This document shows, piece by piece, positions 41,619-50,695 of a stretch of 64,000 nt of DNA (positions are counted from its first letter, which is position 1; each line of letters opens with the position of its first letter). The position numbers and the translations under genes were made by a program. Source of the DNA: Collinsella aerofaciens. GTDB lineage: Bacteria > Actinomycetota > Coriobacteriia > Coriobacteriales > Coriobacteriaceae. Where the stretch lies: contig NZ_JADPCH010000012.1 in NCBI RefSeq assembly GCF_015670745.1, forward strand, positions 1 to 64,000. The letters are read 5' to 3'. The notes under the pieces are model-generated. The model worked only from the letters and a program-made list of their open reading frames with translations, did no database searches and was not told the origin of the DNA.

Positions 41619-42764
41619 ATGAACAGGCTTTTCGACAAATCGATCGTGCTAGTGTGCTGCATCGCAGCCGCCGTGGGCCTTGCTGTGGACGCTCGCCTGG
41701 TCGCGGCGTTTTGCCTTGGCGTTATTGCCACTTCGCTGGCCGAGGTCGCACAGGAAGAACGCATGCGCCGCACAAGCGAGGCCGCGAGCTTCGTCTACAT
41801 CATCGCGGCTGTCTTCGTGCCGCCGTTTGTGCCGTTTGCGCCTCTCGCCCTCTATGACATCGCGCGGCGCGTGCGCCGCGAGCACGCCTGGGTCGCGCTG
41901 GGCATTGGCGTCGCCTTTGTCTTTGCGCTCGTCGCGGGCCTTCGCACCGACGCGCTTACTGCCCGAACGCTCCTGCTGACCGCCATCCTTTCGGTTGCCG
42001 CCACCTTGTTATCGCTACGTACCGCCCAGTTAGAGCGCGAGCAGCAGCGCATGCGCCGTATCCGCGACGAGTTGCAGGAACGTGCTCTGGCGCTCGAAGC
42101 GCGCAACCGCGATCTTGCCGACCGCCAGGACTACGAAGTCGAGCTCGCGACGCTCGCCGAACGCGCCCGCATCGCGCGCGAGATCCACGACAATGTGGGC
42201 CACCAGCTCACGCGCGCCTCGCTGCAGGCCGAAGCCCTGCGCGTAGTCCATGCCGACGAGCCCAGGGTTGCCGCCGATTTTGCCGACGTCAAACGCACGG
42301 TTGACGAGGCGCTCCAGCTTGTGCGTGCCAGCGTCCACGCGCTCAACGATAACGCCGTCGACCTTTCCGTGCAGCTCGAACGCATTGTCGAAGGCGCGCG
42401 CTCGGACGGCGGCCCGCAGATTGAGCTTGATGTTATGACCGAACATGCGCCCGCAAACGTCGCGAACTGCTTTGCGGCGGTCCTGCGCGAGGCGCTCTCC
42501 AACACCATGCGCCATGCTTGCGCCCAGACCGTCACTGTACGATGCATGGAGCATCCGTCGTTTTACCAGCTCATCGTTACCGACGATGGCGTGGTCGGAG
42601 TCCAAGCAAGCGGCCGCGGCGCCGCGGAGGGCATGGGGCTCGCCTCCATGCGCGAGCGCATCGAGGCGCTTGGCGGCACCTTCACCGCCGGCCCGCGTGC
42701 CGGCGCCGGCGGCTGGCGCGTGTTTGCCACCGTTCCCAAACAGCAAGGAGATGAGGATCGATGA
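41619..42764 (+). CDS. Sensor histidine kinase (LnrJ/DesK type)
   Basis: A 381-residue kinase. Four short membrane helices (about 8-125) have almost no extracellular loops, as in intramembrane-sensing kinases of antibiotic-defence systems. A coiled coil follows, then H190 in REIHDNVGHQLT and an HATPase_c domain (REALSNTMRHA, GMGLASMRERI). ATG 41619 is preferred over longer upstream readings because the membrane segment begins immediately and a promoter -10 is adjacent. It overlaps the regulator gene by 4 bp (ATGA). Confidence 0.88.
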   Translation: MNRLFDKSIVLVCCIAAAVGLAVDARLVAAFCLGVIATSLAEVAQEERMRRTSEAASFVYIIAAVFVPPFVPFAPLALYDIARRVRREHAWVALGIGVAFVFALVAGLRTDALTARTLLLTAILSVAATLLSLRTAQLEREQQRMRRIRDELQERALALEARNRDLADRQDYEVELATLAERARIAREIHDNVGHQLTRASLQAEALRVVHADEPRVAADFADVKRTVDEALQLVRASVHALNDNAVDLSVQLERIVEGARSDGGPQIELDVMTEHAPANVANCFAAVLREALSNTMRHACAQTVTVRCMEHPSFYQLIVTDDGVVGVQASGRGAAEGMGLASMRERIEALGGTFTAGPRAGAGGWRVFATVPKQQGDEDR

Positions 42765-43390
42765 GGCTCATCGTTGTCGACGACGACCGCTTGGTGGTCG
42801 ATTCGCTCAAGATTATCCTGGGCGCCCAGCCGCAGATCGAGGTAGTGGGCACCGGCGCCAACGGCGGCGACGCGGTCGCGCTCTACGCCGAGCACGCACC
42901 CGACATCGCGCTGCTCGACATTCAGATGCCGGGGCGCGACGGACTTTCGGCGACGCACGAGATCCTTGAGCGCGACCCTGCGGCACGCGTGGTGTTTCTG
43001 ACGACATTCTCGGATGACGAGTACATTGTGTCGGCGCTCAAGCTGGGCGCCCGCGGCTATCTGATTAAAACCGATGTCGCCGCCATTCCACCGGCGTTGG
43101 CGCAGGTTATGGACGGTAAACGCGTGCTCGAAGGCAGGGCGATCGAGGACATCGACTTTGACGGAACGGACGTCGAGGCGGGCACGCCTCGCCGGCCCGC
43201 GGCCTTTGCCAGCCTGACCGACCGCGAGTTCGAAGTCGCCGAGCTCATCGCCCGAGGCCTCGACAACAAGGAGATCGCCGCCACGGCATACATGGGCGAA
43301 GGCACCGTGCGCAACCACATCAGCTCGATCCTTGCCAAAATGGGCCTACGCAACCGCACGCAGATCGCCATCGCCTACCTTCGAGGGTAG
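42761..43390 (+). CDS. NarL/LuxR-type response regulator
   Basis: A 209-residue regulator. The receiver domain has VVDDD and phospho-acceptor D53 (LLDIQMPG); the C-terminal LuxR domain has LTDREFEVAELIARGLDNKEI and YMGEGTVRNHISSIL. It is encoded with its kinase and divergent from a three-gene ABC exporter, the arrangement of lnrJK-lnrLMN in B. subtilis, where the pair turns on the exporter when a membrane-active lipid or polyene is sensed. Confidence 0.92.
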   Translation: MRLIVVDDDRLVVDSLKIILGAQPQIEVVGTGANGGDAVALYAEHAPDIALLDIQMPGRDGLSATHEILERDPAARVVFLTTFSDDEYIVSALKLGARGYLIKTDVAAIPPALAQVMDGKRVLEGRAIEDIDFDGTDVEAGTPRRPAAFASLTDREFEVAELIARGLDNKEIAATAYMGEGTVRNHISSILAKMGLRNRTQIAIAYLRG

Positions 43391-43450
43391 TTGCCCAAAG
43401 ACCGAGCCCCCCGGCATAGCAAAATGGCTGCTACCGATTTAACGCCATTT

Positions 43451-43604
43451 CAAAACTATGCCGGTTTACTACGATGAATCGCCCACCTTCGACCACGGTA
43501 AATTGCGCGCTTGCAATACCGCAGGTAGAACGCTTGCAATATTTAGAAAAATGCAGTCATGGTCGGGAATGTCGAATTCATCGTAGTAAACCGACATAGT
43601 TTTG
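43451..43604. repeat. Large hairpin element A (inverted orientation)
   Basis: The 31-bp arm at 43451-43481 pairs with 43573-43604, with two differences and one extra base. The interior, read on the minus strand, contains CCCGACCATGAC, GCGTTCTACCTGCG and GTGGTCGAAGGTGGG. These align with the cores of the copies at 43684-43853 and 50470-50620, although the outer arms have quite different sequence. Confidence 0.75.
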
Positions 43605-43650
43605 TTCGGGCGCCCCTGCACGAGTGCCTCCGCAAGCCTTGCGGGACCAA

Positions 43651-43683
43651 AATGATCTGTTTTCTTCCGTCCCCAAGGGATCA
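43651..43683. repeat. TGATC...GATCA element, left copy
   Basis: AATGATCTGTTTTCTTCCGT followed by CC...GGGATCA. A direct copy lies at 50409-50441, at about 80% identity. Both stand just before a large hairpin element. Confidence 0.7.
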
Positions 43684-43853
43684 GCGGAACCGCTCGCCAC
43701 GAAATGGGGCCCATCCACTACGCTTGACTCGATACCCCCGACCATAACCGCGTTTCATGGAAAATCGCAGGCGTTCTACCTGCGATTTTGTTTTCGCGCT
43801 TTTTGGCATGGTTGGGGGTAAGGGGCTAAACGTAGTAGATGGGCCGGTTCCGC
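43684..43853. repeat. Large hairpin element B, left of the adhesin gene
   Basis: GCGGAACC (43684-43691) and GGCCCATCCACTACG (43708-43722) pair with 43831-43845 and GGTTCCGC (43846-43853). The interior has ACCCCCGACCAT, GCGTTCTACCTGCGATTTTG and CATGGTTGGGGGT. The region 43391-43995 holds no gene: it contains elements A and B and the terminator of the adhesin gene. Confidence 0.75.
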
Positions 43854-43883
43854 GGCAAGCCCTTCTCGCCTACGCACAAAAGC

Positions 43884-43918
43884 GCCGCCACGGAGAAGGG
43901 AGATGTCTCCGTGGCGGC
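43884..43918 (-). terminator. Terminator of the giant surface-protein gene
   Basis: On the minus strand a 12-bp stem GCCGCCACGGAG / CTCCGTGGCGGC is followed by gcTTTTGTG. A second GC hairpin (CCCGGGGCC-tttt-GGCCCCGGG, 43960-43981) lies between it and the stop codon. Confidence 0.75.
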
Positions 43919-43995
43919 TGGGGGTGGGGCGGGGCTATGTTTTGGCTCCCCGCCAGCGGCCCGGGGCCTTTTGGCCCCGGGCGCTGTCAGCGCGC

Positions 43996-46900
43996 CTAGC
44001 GCTTACGGATACCCCAGACTAGGGCTCCGACGCCGGCCATGGCTATGACGAATGCCATGAGCAGTGCGGCGGCCTGCTGGTCACCCGTGGTGGGCAGGAA
44101 GCCCTTAACCGTCTTGACGATATTCGTCACGGTCTTGGACGGACCGGGATCGGGCGCCGGCACGGGCGTCTCGGGCTTCTTGTACGTGTTGTTGAACACG
44201 ATACCCTCGACGCTCTTGTCGCCCTTGGTAAAGGCGACGTTCGCCTTGAGGTTGCCCTCGCCGTCATCGACCACGTTAACGGTCACGGTAAAAACGGACT
44301 TGTCGTAGGTCATACCGGCCTCGTCGCCCTTGACCTCGCTGATGGTGTAGACGTACGAACCGGGCTCGTCGTACTCGAACTTGTCGAAGTTGATCTTGCC
44401 GTCGGCATCGTTGGTGACGGTGGACTCGGCGTCCTCGCCAACGAGCTTAAAGCTAAACTCGTCCTTCTTGAGTTCGCGCCCCTCGAGCACCTTGATGGCG
44501 CCGATGGAAACCTGCGTGGACATGGCGTGATACTTGTTGGTAAAGCCAGCCGACTCGGTGGTTCCCTCGAGCTTGTGCGTCGCGGCCAGCGTGCCATCGC
44601 CGTTGTCGGAGACGGTGGTCACGACGGTGTAGGTCGTGCCGTCATAGGTGACGCCCTTGTACAGGCCGAGCGCGTTGGGGCAAGCCTCGCGCAGCGTGTA
44701 CGTGTGCGTGCCTGGTGCCTCGTAGCGGATCGGGCTCAGCGTAACGTTGCCGTTGGCGTCGTTGGTGCCACTAGCGACAGTCACGCCGTCCTCGAGCAGC
44801 TCAAACGTGAACTCGCCAGCTGCAAGGTCGCGGCCGATCAGACGCTTAACCGTCTTGACCTGATCGGTCACGACAGAATTGGTGGGCGTCACGCTGTAGG
44901 TGTTGGTGAACGTGAAAGCCGCACCGTCGTCGCCGTTGCGCACGACACTCAGGTGTCCGGCACCGTCGTCAGTCACGGTGTAGGAAACCTTGCGCGCGGT
45001 GTTGGCGTCGTTAGTCACGCCGGGGGCGGTACCGGACTCGGCCACCGTGTAGGTAAAGGTGTGCGAGCGCGGAGCGGTGGGGGCCGCGGGCTCGGACTCG
45101 TCGTTGGACCCATCGGTCTCGGCAGCGTCGGCGTCAACCTCGGCCTCGTCGGCGTTGGCCTCGGCGTCGCTCGATGCGTCGTCAGAAGCATCGGTCGTCA
45201 CGCCCAGGGCGCGGTTGAGGTCCTCGAGCGTAAAGTGGATCTTGCCAAAGTCCACGTTGCCGGCCGCGTCATTGGTTGCGGTCGCGCGCTCGGGCATCGG
45301 GGCGCCCGCCTCGTCGGCGGTCACGGTAAAGGTGAACTTGCCCGCGATGTCTGCCGGGGTCAGGCCCTCGGCAGCCTGGAGCTTCTTGGTACCAGCGAGC
45401 GCGGCGTCAACGGCATCGGCGCCGTAGACGTTCTCGAACACGGGCTCGACGCCACCGTAGTCAGGCTTTGCCGTCAGGGTACCGTCGCCGTTGTCGACGA
45501 CGATGACCTTAAAGCTAAAGCTCGACTTCGCGGCGGTAATGCCCTGGTCGGCCAGCAAGTTCGTGTACTCAAAGGCCGTGTAGTTGATAGTCCACGCAAG
45601 CTTGCCGTCCGTGTCGGTGCGGATGGCGCGCCCGGTGCTTACCAGGTCAGCGAGCATCTTGGTGTCGTAATGCAGCGTGCCAAAGCTCACCTGGCCGTTA
45701 TAGTTGAACGCCGGCGTGCCACTGATGGCTTCCGTCTCGCCCGCATAGGCGATGCCAAAGTAGAACTCGCCGTCGGCCAGCGGACGGCCGGTCAGGGTCT
45801 TGGTGGCGACAATCTGTGCAGAAACGCCCGGGTTATCGGTCGATGCGCTATAGCTGTTTTCGAACGGGACCAGAGCGCTCTCAACCTTGTTCTCGCCGCT
45901 CTTGTGGATTGTCTCGTGCGTGCCCTCGGGACCGCCGGAGACGGTCGTCGTAGCGGTAAGCGTGCCGGCACCATCGTCGGCGATAGCAATCTTCACCGTG
46001 CGCTCGGCGTTGTCGTAGGTGTAACCGGGCTTGCCGTCGTTCTTCTCGGCCACGGTGTATTTGAAGGTCTTGCCGGCGTCAGCCTGCGTAAACTTGACCT
46101 CATGGCCCGCCAGAATGCCAATCAGACCGACCGTTGCCTCTGCCGTTGCAGGGGATTTGAAAGTGTTGGCCCCGGGCAGCAGACCAAGTGCGTTGGCCGA
46201 AGCCTCGTCGGCGGGCGTCACGGTAAAGCTAAACTGGCCCTCAGTCATGGGACGTCCGGAGAGGGTCTTGCTGAGCTTAAGGCCGCCGGCCGCGGCGTAA
46301 TCGAGCTCAGTGCGGTACGTGTTGGTGAAGTGGCCGTTTTCCTTCTTGGTGACGTTGGCGGTCAGGACGCCCTCGCCGTTCTCGGTCACGGTCACTTCGG
46401 CGGTCGCGACATGCCCGTCATACGTCATGCCGGCCGCGTTGCCCGCGTTCTCGCGGATCTCGTACTTGTAGGTTCCGGCGGCAGCGTAGTGGATCTTGCC
46501 GAACTTGATGGCGGCGATGCCATCCTTCGCGTCCTTCTTGTTCACGGTTACGGTTGCGGGATCGGGCAGCGGGGCGCCCTCGGGAGCGGTGATGGTAAAG
46601 CTGAACTCGTCTGCATCCGTCCAGTCGCGGCCGTCGACAGCCTTGCTCAGGCCAAAGTCGAGCTCTGCATCGAGCGGGGTCACGCTATAGGCGTTCTTGA
46701 AGGTCGCAGACGTGGCGTCCTTCAGGACATGCTCGGCCTTGAGTGCGCCGTCGCCGTTGTCGGTGATGGTCGTCTCGACGGTATAGGTCGTGCCGTCGTA
46801 GGTGATGCCCTTGCCGATGGTTCCGCCGTTGGCCTCGCGCAGCGTATAGGTGTGCTTGCCGGGTTTGTCGTACTTGACGGCGCCCATCGTGATCGTGCCG

Positions 46901-49900
46901 TCGGCACCGTTGGTGCCGGTGGCGACGACCTCGTCGCCCTCGACGAGCTCGAAGGAGAACTCGCCTTCCTTGAGGTCGCGCCCGGTCAGGACCTTGTTCG
47001 CCTTGATCTCGTCGGTGACGCTGGAGTCCGTAGGCGTCAGGTTGTAGGCGTTCTTGAACTCGGCAACCTTGGCGTCCTTCAGGACATGCTCGGCCTTGAG
47101 GGTGCCGTCGCCGTTATCGGTGATGGTGGTCACGATGGTATAGGTCTTGCCGTCGTAAGATATACCGTTGCTGGCGGTTCCGCCGTTGACCTCGCGCAAC
47201 GTGTAGGTGTGCTCGCCGGCCTCGGTGTACTCGATGGCAGTCATCGCGATCTTGCCGTCGGCGGCGTTAGTGCCGGTGGCGACGACATCGTTACCCTCGA
47301 CGAGCTCGAAGGAAAACTCGCCGGCCTTGAGGTCGCGCCCAGTCAGGAACTTGGTCGCGGCGATCTTATCGGTGACGCTGAAGCTCTTGGGGGTCAGATT
47401 GTAAGCGTTCTCGAACTTAATGTTCTTGACGCCCTCGGCACTCTTCAGCTCGTGCGTAGCCACCAGCTGGCCCTTGTCGTTGTCGGCAATGGTCGTCACG
47501 ATGGTGTAAACCGTGTTGTCATAGGCAATACCACCGGCGTTGCCCTTAACCTCGTGCAGCGTATAGGTGTGCTGACCTATCTCGGTGTACTTGATGGGGC
47601 TGAACGTAACGTTGCCATCGGCGGCGTTCTTGACGGTCTCGATAAGCTCAGAGTCCTCGCCCTTAACCTCGCGCAGCTCAAAGCTGAACTCGCCGGCCGC
47701 AAGGTCGCGCCCGGTCAGGGACTTGGTCACGTCAATCTTGTCGGTAACGCTGGACTCAGCAGGATTCGCAGTGTAGGTGTTCTCGAACTTGGCCTTGCCC
47801 GAGGTCACCTCCACATCAGCGCTCAGCTCGCCCTTCTTGTTGGGAATCACCGTCACGGTAATCTCCGCGACGTTCTTGCTGTAGGCGATGCCATCGATAG
47901 TTTGACCAGCGTTCTTCTCGCGGACCTCATAGGTGTACTTGCCCGGCTCGGCATAAGTAATCTTGTCAAAGTTAATGGCTGCCTTGTCCTTGTCGAGATC
48001 GGCATTGGTCACAGTTACGGTCGCGGGGTCGGGCATCGGGGCATTGTTGTCGGACGTCGCGGAGAGCTCAAACTCAAACGCATCCGTACCCGTCCACTCG
48101 CGGCCCTCGAGCACCTTGGTCAGACCAAACTCCGCCTTGGTATCCACCGTTGCCGGCGTCATGTTGTACGCAAAGCTAATCTTGCCGTTATTGCCCAGGT
48201 GAGAATCAATGTGCGTTGCGCTCGCCTTGGACGACGTGTCATTCCACCTGGGATTGAGCACGTCGGACGCGGTGCCGGTCGCGTTGGGGTTCTTGTCGGT
48301 ATGAAGCTCGTCAATAAATGCCAGGCGCGCGGTTCCCGCACTAAACGACAGGTTACCGTCCTTATCGCGAACTATGGCGCCGTCAAGCTTCGCAGCGTCG
48401 CGGCCGATAAACTCGATGACGGCGGTGGCGGGCTTGGCCACGCCGTTTTCGCCCTGCTCCTCAAACTCATCCTTGTAGTAATAGGTGCCGGTATCTGCCA
48501 GCGGATTCTTTGCAGGCTGCGTGCAGTCCTTGTCCGTGTAAATAGGGGTCTGCTTCTGGAAGTAGTAGTAGCGGTTGGTGTCGGCAGGCTCAAAGTTCGC
48601 GATCGTATCGCCCAGCGCGCCAGCGTTCCACTTGTTCGCGTAGAAGTTAACGGTCTTGGAACCGTTCTCCCCGGTGGTCGTATTGCTCTTGATGTAGTCC
48701 TCGAGCCCCTTTACGTTCTTGGGCGTAAACAGGTTATCGAGCGCTTCTTTCTTAACGCTCGAGGTGTAGTTCACCTGAATGGGCTCAGTATTGTCGACCG
48801 TAAGCACGCCGTCGGTGATCTTAAAGTGGCGCAGCGGAATCAGCGACGCAGGAATCTTAACCGTTACGATATCGCCGGTCTGAGGCTTGCCCTCTTCGGC
48901 ATGCTGAACGGTGATGACCAGGTTCGCAGCGGCACCAGAAAATGTGTAGGTGTCGACGTTACCCTCGGGCTTCTTTGACGGTTTTTCAAACGTCTCGCCA
49001 CCATACACGACGGACGTAAAGTTGTCGACCTGCATAAAGTCGCCCAGCTCATCGGTAAACGTGATGTAGCCGGACTTATGCTCGCCATAACCGCTGTGAA
49101 CTTCTGTCGGGTAACCAGTTTGGATAATGCTTCCCGAGATCTCTTCGAAGATTTTCTCGAGCTCAGAGGCGCTGGTTGCCGACTTGTAGTAGTCGGAGTT
49201 TTCCGCACGCGTGCCATAGTCGATGACCCACTCGCCCCAGAAAGAGATGCTTGACGTGGCACCAGGATAGTTGCTCGACACAGCATGCATGAACTTGTTC
49301 ACTTTGCTCGTGCCTTCAGCTGTGGGGTCGGCGCTGGGATTTGCTCCGTTAAAGATGCCAATAGTATAAATGTCGGCACCATTAGCTTTGAGGCTCTTGG
49401 CGCTAGCGATGGCGCTATCGGCAACACTTGCCTGGAATCCACTTGAACTCGTAGGTGAGCCATCGGTAAAGAACACAACAATCTTCTTGGCATCTGCACG
49501 ACCAGAATTAATAGTAATGTTCTCGGCCAGCTCCAGACCATAGTCGGCTTGCGTGGAACCGGCAGGTTTGATGTTGCCAACCGTGTCCTTGAGGCTATCC
49601 GCATCCTTGCCCTTGCAGGACGTCAGGTTCTTCATGGTCTGCGAGTAGTTGTAGGTGTACCGTCCATCACGATAAGTGTCGTTGCCGACCTTATCAGTCT
49701 TCTTCTTGCCCGCAAACTTTACGATGGTAACCCGATGCTGCTTGGACGCATCTGTAATGCTTTGGTTTTGCGCGGCGATGGCGTCAATAAAGGTATTGGC
49801 GGCCGTCTTTAGCGCATCGATGCGCTTTGTGTTGTCGCCCGTGCCCATAGGGTCGTCCATCGAGCCAGAAGCATCCAGCACCATCACGATGTCGAGCGGC

Positions 49901-50229
49901 TTGCCGGAAATCGTCGTATCGGATGTCGAAGAGATGGCAGACAGCGTGGTCAGGAAATCCGAATCCCCGCTCTCGACTGCCTTGACCGTCTTGTCGGTCC
50001 AGATTCGGCCGACGTTTTGAGTTGTTACTTCCTTTCCGTTATAGCCGCCGGCCCAGAACTTCCAGTAGTTGCTGGTGTCGGGGTCGACGACCTTTCCGGT
50101 CATTGTCGGTCCGTCCATTCCGGTGCTGGACCTGGCGTTGGCCTCGGGCAGCATGGCAAATGCTGCAGCCGGCAACACAAGCACTACGGCAAGTATCACC
50201 GCCAAGAGACCCCTCGTGTACTTACTCAT
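43996..50229 (-). CDS. Giant LPxTG surface protein: vWA domain plus about ten pilin isopeptide domains
   Basis: A 2,077-residue wall-anchored adhesin. The signal peptide covers residues 1-32. A vWA domain with the metal site DASGSM (near 120) runs to about 380, followed by a mixed beta region to about 710. Ten FctA/Spy0128-like domains follow (about 715-2030), each starting near TK.L.GR and ending in (N/E)N.Y, with a conserved Glu in Y.(V/L)(R/H/S)E, the trio that forms Lys-Asn isopeptide bonds. Domain eight carries a 45-residue acidic Ala/Asp/Glu insert. The end has LPTTG, a helix and GIRKR. GGGAG precedes ATG 50229. No sortase or second pilin gene is adjacent, so it probably acts as a single-chain fibre. 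Confidence 0.92.
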   Translation of the reverse strand: MSKYTRGLLAVILAVVLVLPAAAFAMLPEANARSSTGMDGPTMTGKVVDPDTSNYWKFWAGGYNGKEVTTQNVGRIWTDKTVKAVESGDSDFLTTLSAISSTSDTTISGKPLDIVMVLDASGSMDDPMGTGDNTKRIDALKTAANTFIDAIAAQNQSITDASKQHRVTIVKFAGKKKTDKVGNDTYRDGRYTYNYSQTMKNLTSCKGKDADSLKDTVGNIKPAGSTQADYGLELAENITINSGRADAKKIVVFFTDGSPTSSSGFQASVADSAIASAKSLKANGADIYTIGIFNGANPSADPTAEGTSKVNKFMHAVSSNYPGATSSISFWGEWVIDYGTRAENSDYYKSATSASELEKIFEEISGSIIQTGYPTEVHSGYGEHKSGYITFTDELGDFMQVDNFTSVVYGGETFEKPSKKPEGNVDTYTFSGAAANLVITVQHAEEGKPQTGDIVTVKIPASLIPLRHFKITDGVLTVDNTEPIQVNYTSSVKKEALDNLFTPKNVKGLEDYIKSNTTTGENGSKTVNFYANKWNAGALGDTIANFEPADTNRYYYFQKQTPIYTDKDCTQPAKNPLADTGTYYYKDEFEEQGENGVAKPATAVIEFIGRDAAKLDGAIVRDKDGNLSFSAGTARLAFIDELHTDKNPNATGTASDVLNPRWNDTSSKASATHIDSHLGNNGKISFAYNMTPATVDTKAEFGLTKVLEGREWTGTDAFEFELSATSDNNAPMPDPATVTVTNADLDKDKAAINFDKITYAEPGKYTYEVREKNAGQTIDGIAYSKNVAEITVTVIPNKKGELSADVEVTSGKAKFENTYTANPAESSVTDKIDVTKSLTGRDLAAGEFSFELREVKGEDSELIETVKNAADGNVTFSPIKYTEIGQHTYTLHEVKGNAGGIAYDNTVYTIVTTIADNDKGQLVATHELKSAEGVKNIKFENAYNLTPKSFSVTDKIAATKFLTGRDLKAGEFSFELVEGNDVVATGTNAADGKIAMTAIEYTEAGEHTYTLREVNGGTASNGISYDGKTYTIVTTITDNGDGTLKAEHVLKDAKVAEFKNAYNLTPTDSSVTDEIKANKVLTGRDLKEGEFSFELVEGDEVVATGTNGADGTITMGAVKYDKPGKHTYTLREANGGTIGKGITYDGTTYTVETTITDNGDGALKAEHVLKDATSATFKNAYSVTPLDAELDFGLSKAVDGRDWTDADEFSFTITAPEGAPLPDPATVTVNKKDAKDGIAAIKFGKIHYAAAGTYKYEIRENAGNAAGMTYDGHVATAEVTVTENGEGVLTANVTKKENGHFTNTYRTELDYAAAGGLKLSKTLSGRPMTEGQFSFTVTPADEASANALGLLPGANTFKSPATAEATVGLIGILAGHEVKFTQADAGKTFKYTVAEKNDGKPGYTYDNAERTVKIAIADDGAGTLTATTTVSGGPEGTHETIHKSGENKVESALVPFENSYSASTDNPGVSAQIVATKTLTGRPLADGEFYFGIAYAGETEAISGTPAFNYNGQVSFGTLHYDTKMLADLVSTGRAIRTDTDGKLAWTINYTAFEYTNLLADQGITAAKSSFSFKVIVVDNGDGTLTAKPDYGGVEPVFENVYGADAVDAALAGTKKLQAAEGLTPADIAGKFTFTVTADEAGAPMPERATATNDAAGNVDFGKIHFTLEDLNRALGVTTDASDDASSDAEANADEAEVDADAAETDGSNDESEPAAPTAPRSHTFTYTVAESGTAPGVTNDANTARKVSYTVTDDGAGHLSVVRNGDDGAAFTFTNTYSVTPTNSVVTDQVKTVKRLIGRDLAAGEFTFELLEDGVTVASGTNDANGNVTLSPIRYEAPGTHTYTLREACPNALGLYKGVTYDGTTYTVVTTVSDNGDGTLAATHKLEGTTESAGFTNKYHAMSTQVSIGAIKVLEGRELKKDEFSFKLVGEDAESTVTNDADGKINFDKFEYDEPGSYVYTISEVKGDEAGMTYDKSVFTVTVNVVDDGEGNLKANVAFTKGDKSVEGIVFNNTYKKPETPVPAPDPGPSKTVTNIVKTVKGFLPTTGDQQAAALLMAFVIAMAGVGALVWGIRKR

Positions 50230-50280
50230 CGCGTCTCCCTTCTCGCGGTCTCAGACCTTGCAACAGCCTAAAGTTACGAA

Positions 50281-50362
50281 ATGAGACACAATTTGGGCAG
50301 GTGACACATGTTCCAGATTCCGTTTTGGGCGTGAGACAAATGTCTCACCAAAGTTGAGACAC
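50281..50362 (-). promoter_or_regulatory. Cluster of GAGACA operator motifs upstream of the adhesin gene
   Basis: The motif (A/G/T)TGAGACA occurs at 50281, 50331 and 50354, a variant GTGACACA at 50301, and an inverted copy TGTCTCAC at 50341-50348. Together with 50331-50338 this makes a perfect 8-bp inverted repeat with an AA centre. Five sites in 82 bp directly upstream of the gene suggest cooperative binding by a regulator. Confidence 0.6.
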
Positions 50363-50408
50363 GGCATTTTCGCAGGAAAACGGGTGCGACTCGGAGCCAT
50401 CAGGCAAA

Positions 50409-50441
50409 AATGATCCGTTTTCCTCCGTCCATGGGAGATCA
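50409..50441. repeat. TGATC...GATCA element, right copy
   Basis: TGATCCGTTTTCCTCCGTCC followed by GGGAGATCA; a direct repeat of 43651-43683, so the two copies bracket the adhesin gene. Confidence 0.7.
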
Positions 50442-50469
50442 AGGGCTGTCACCGGTATGGTGGCATTTC

Positions 50470-50620
50470 AAAAGTATGCCGGATTACGGGGCAAATGTCG
50501 GGACCCTCATCCATACCCTCATTTTTTGAAAACGGCAGACTATCTACCTGCGGGTTTGTTTTTGCGATTTTCTGTATGGTCGGAGGTTCGCTATCCAGCC
50601 CCGTAATCCGGCATAGTTTT
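50470..50620. repeat. Large hairpin element C, right of the adhesin gene
   Basis: A perfect arm of 22-23 bp (50470-50492 against 50598-50620, AAAAGTATGCCGGATTACGG on the left, one difference). The interior has TATCTACCTGCGGGTTTG and GTATGGTCGGAGG, aligned with the core of elements A and B. The region 50230-50695 has no gene. Confidence 0.8.
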
Positions 50621-50652
50621 GTTCGCGACGGCACAGCCGCGCGTTTAAACGC

Positions 50653-50686
50653 GGGGCCGGTGGGGCATTTTTGCCCCACCGGCCCC
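50653..50686. terminator. GC-rich hairpin after the hydrogenase operon
   Basis: A 15-bp perfect stem (50653-50667 with 50672-50686) around four T, ten bases after the stop codon of the last hydrogenase gene. No U-run on the minus strand follows. Confidence 0.7.
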
Positions 50687-50695
50687 ATTCCAGAG

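Noticed and set aside
44527-48978. A 1,483-codon open frame on the plus strand opposite the adhesin gene
   Set aside because: It mirrors the repeated domains of the minus-strand gene, whose signal peptide, domains and LPTTG are clear; long antisense frames are common in high-GC coding DNA.
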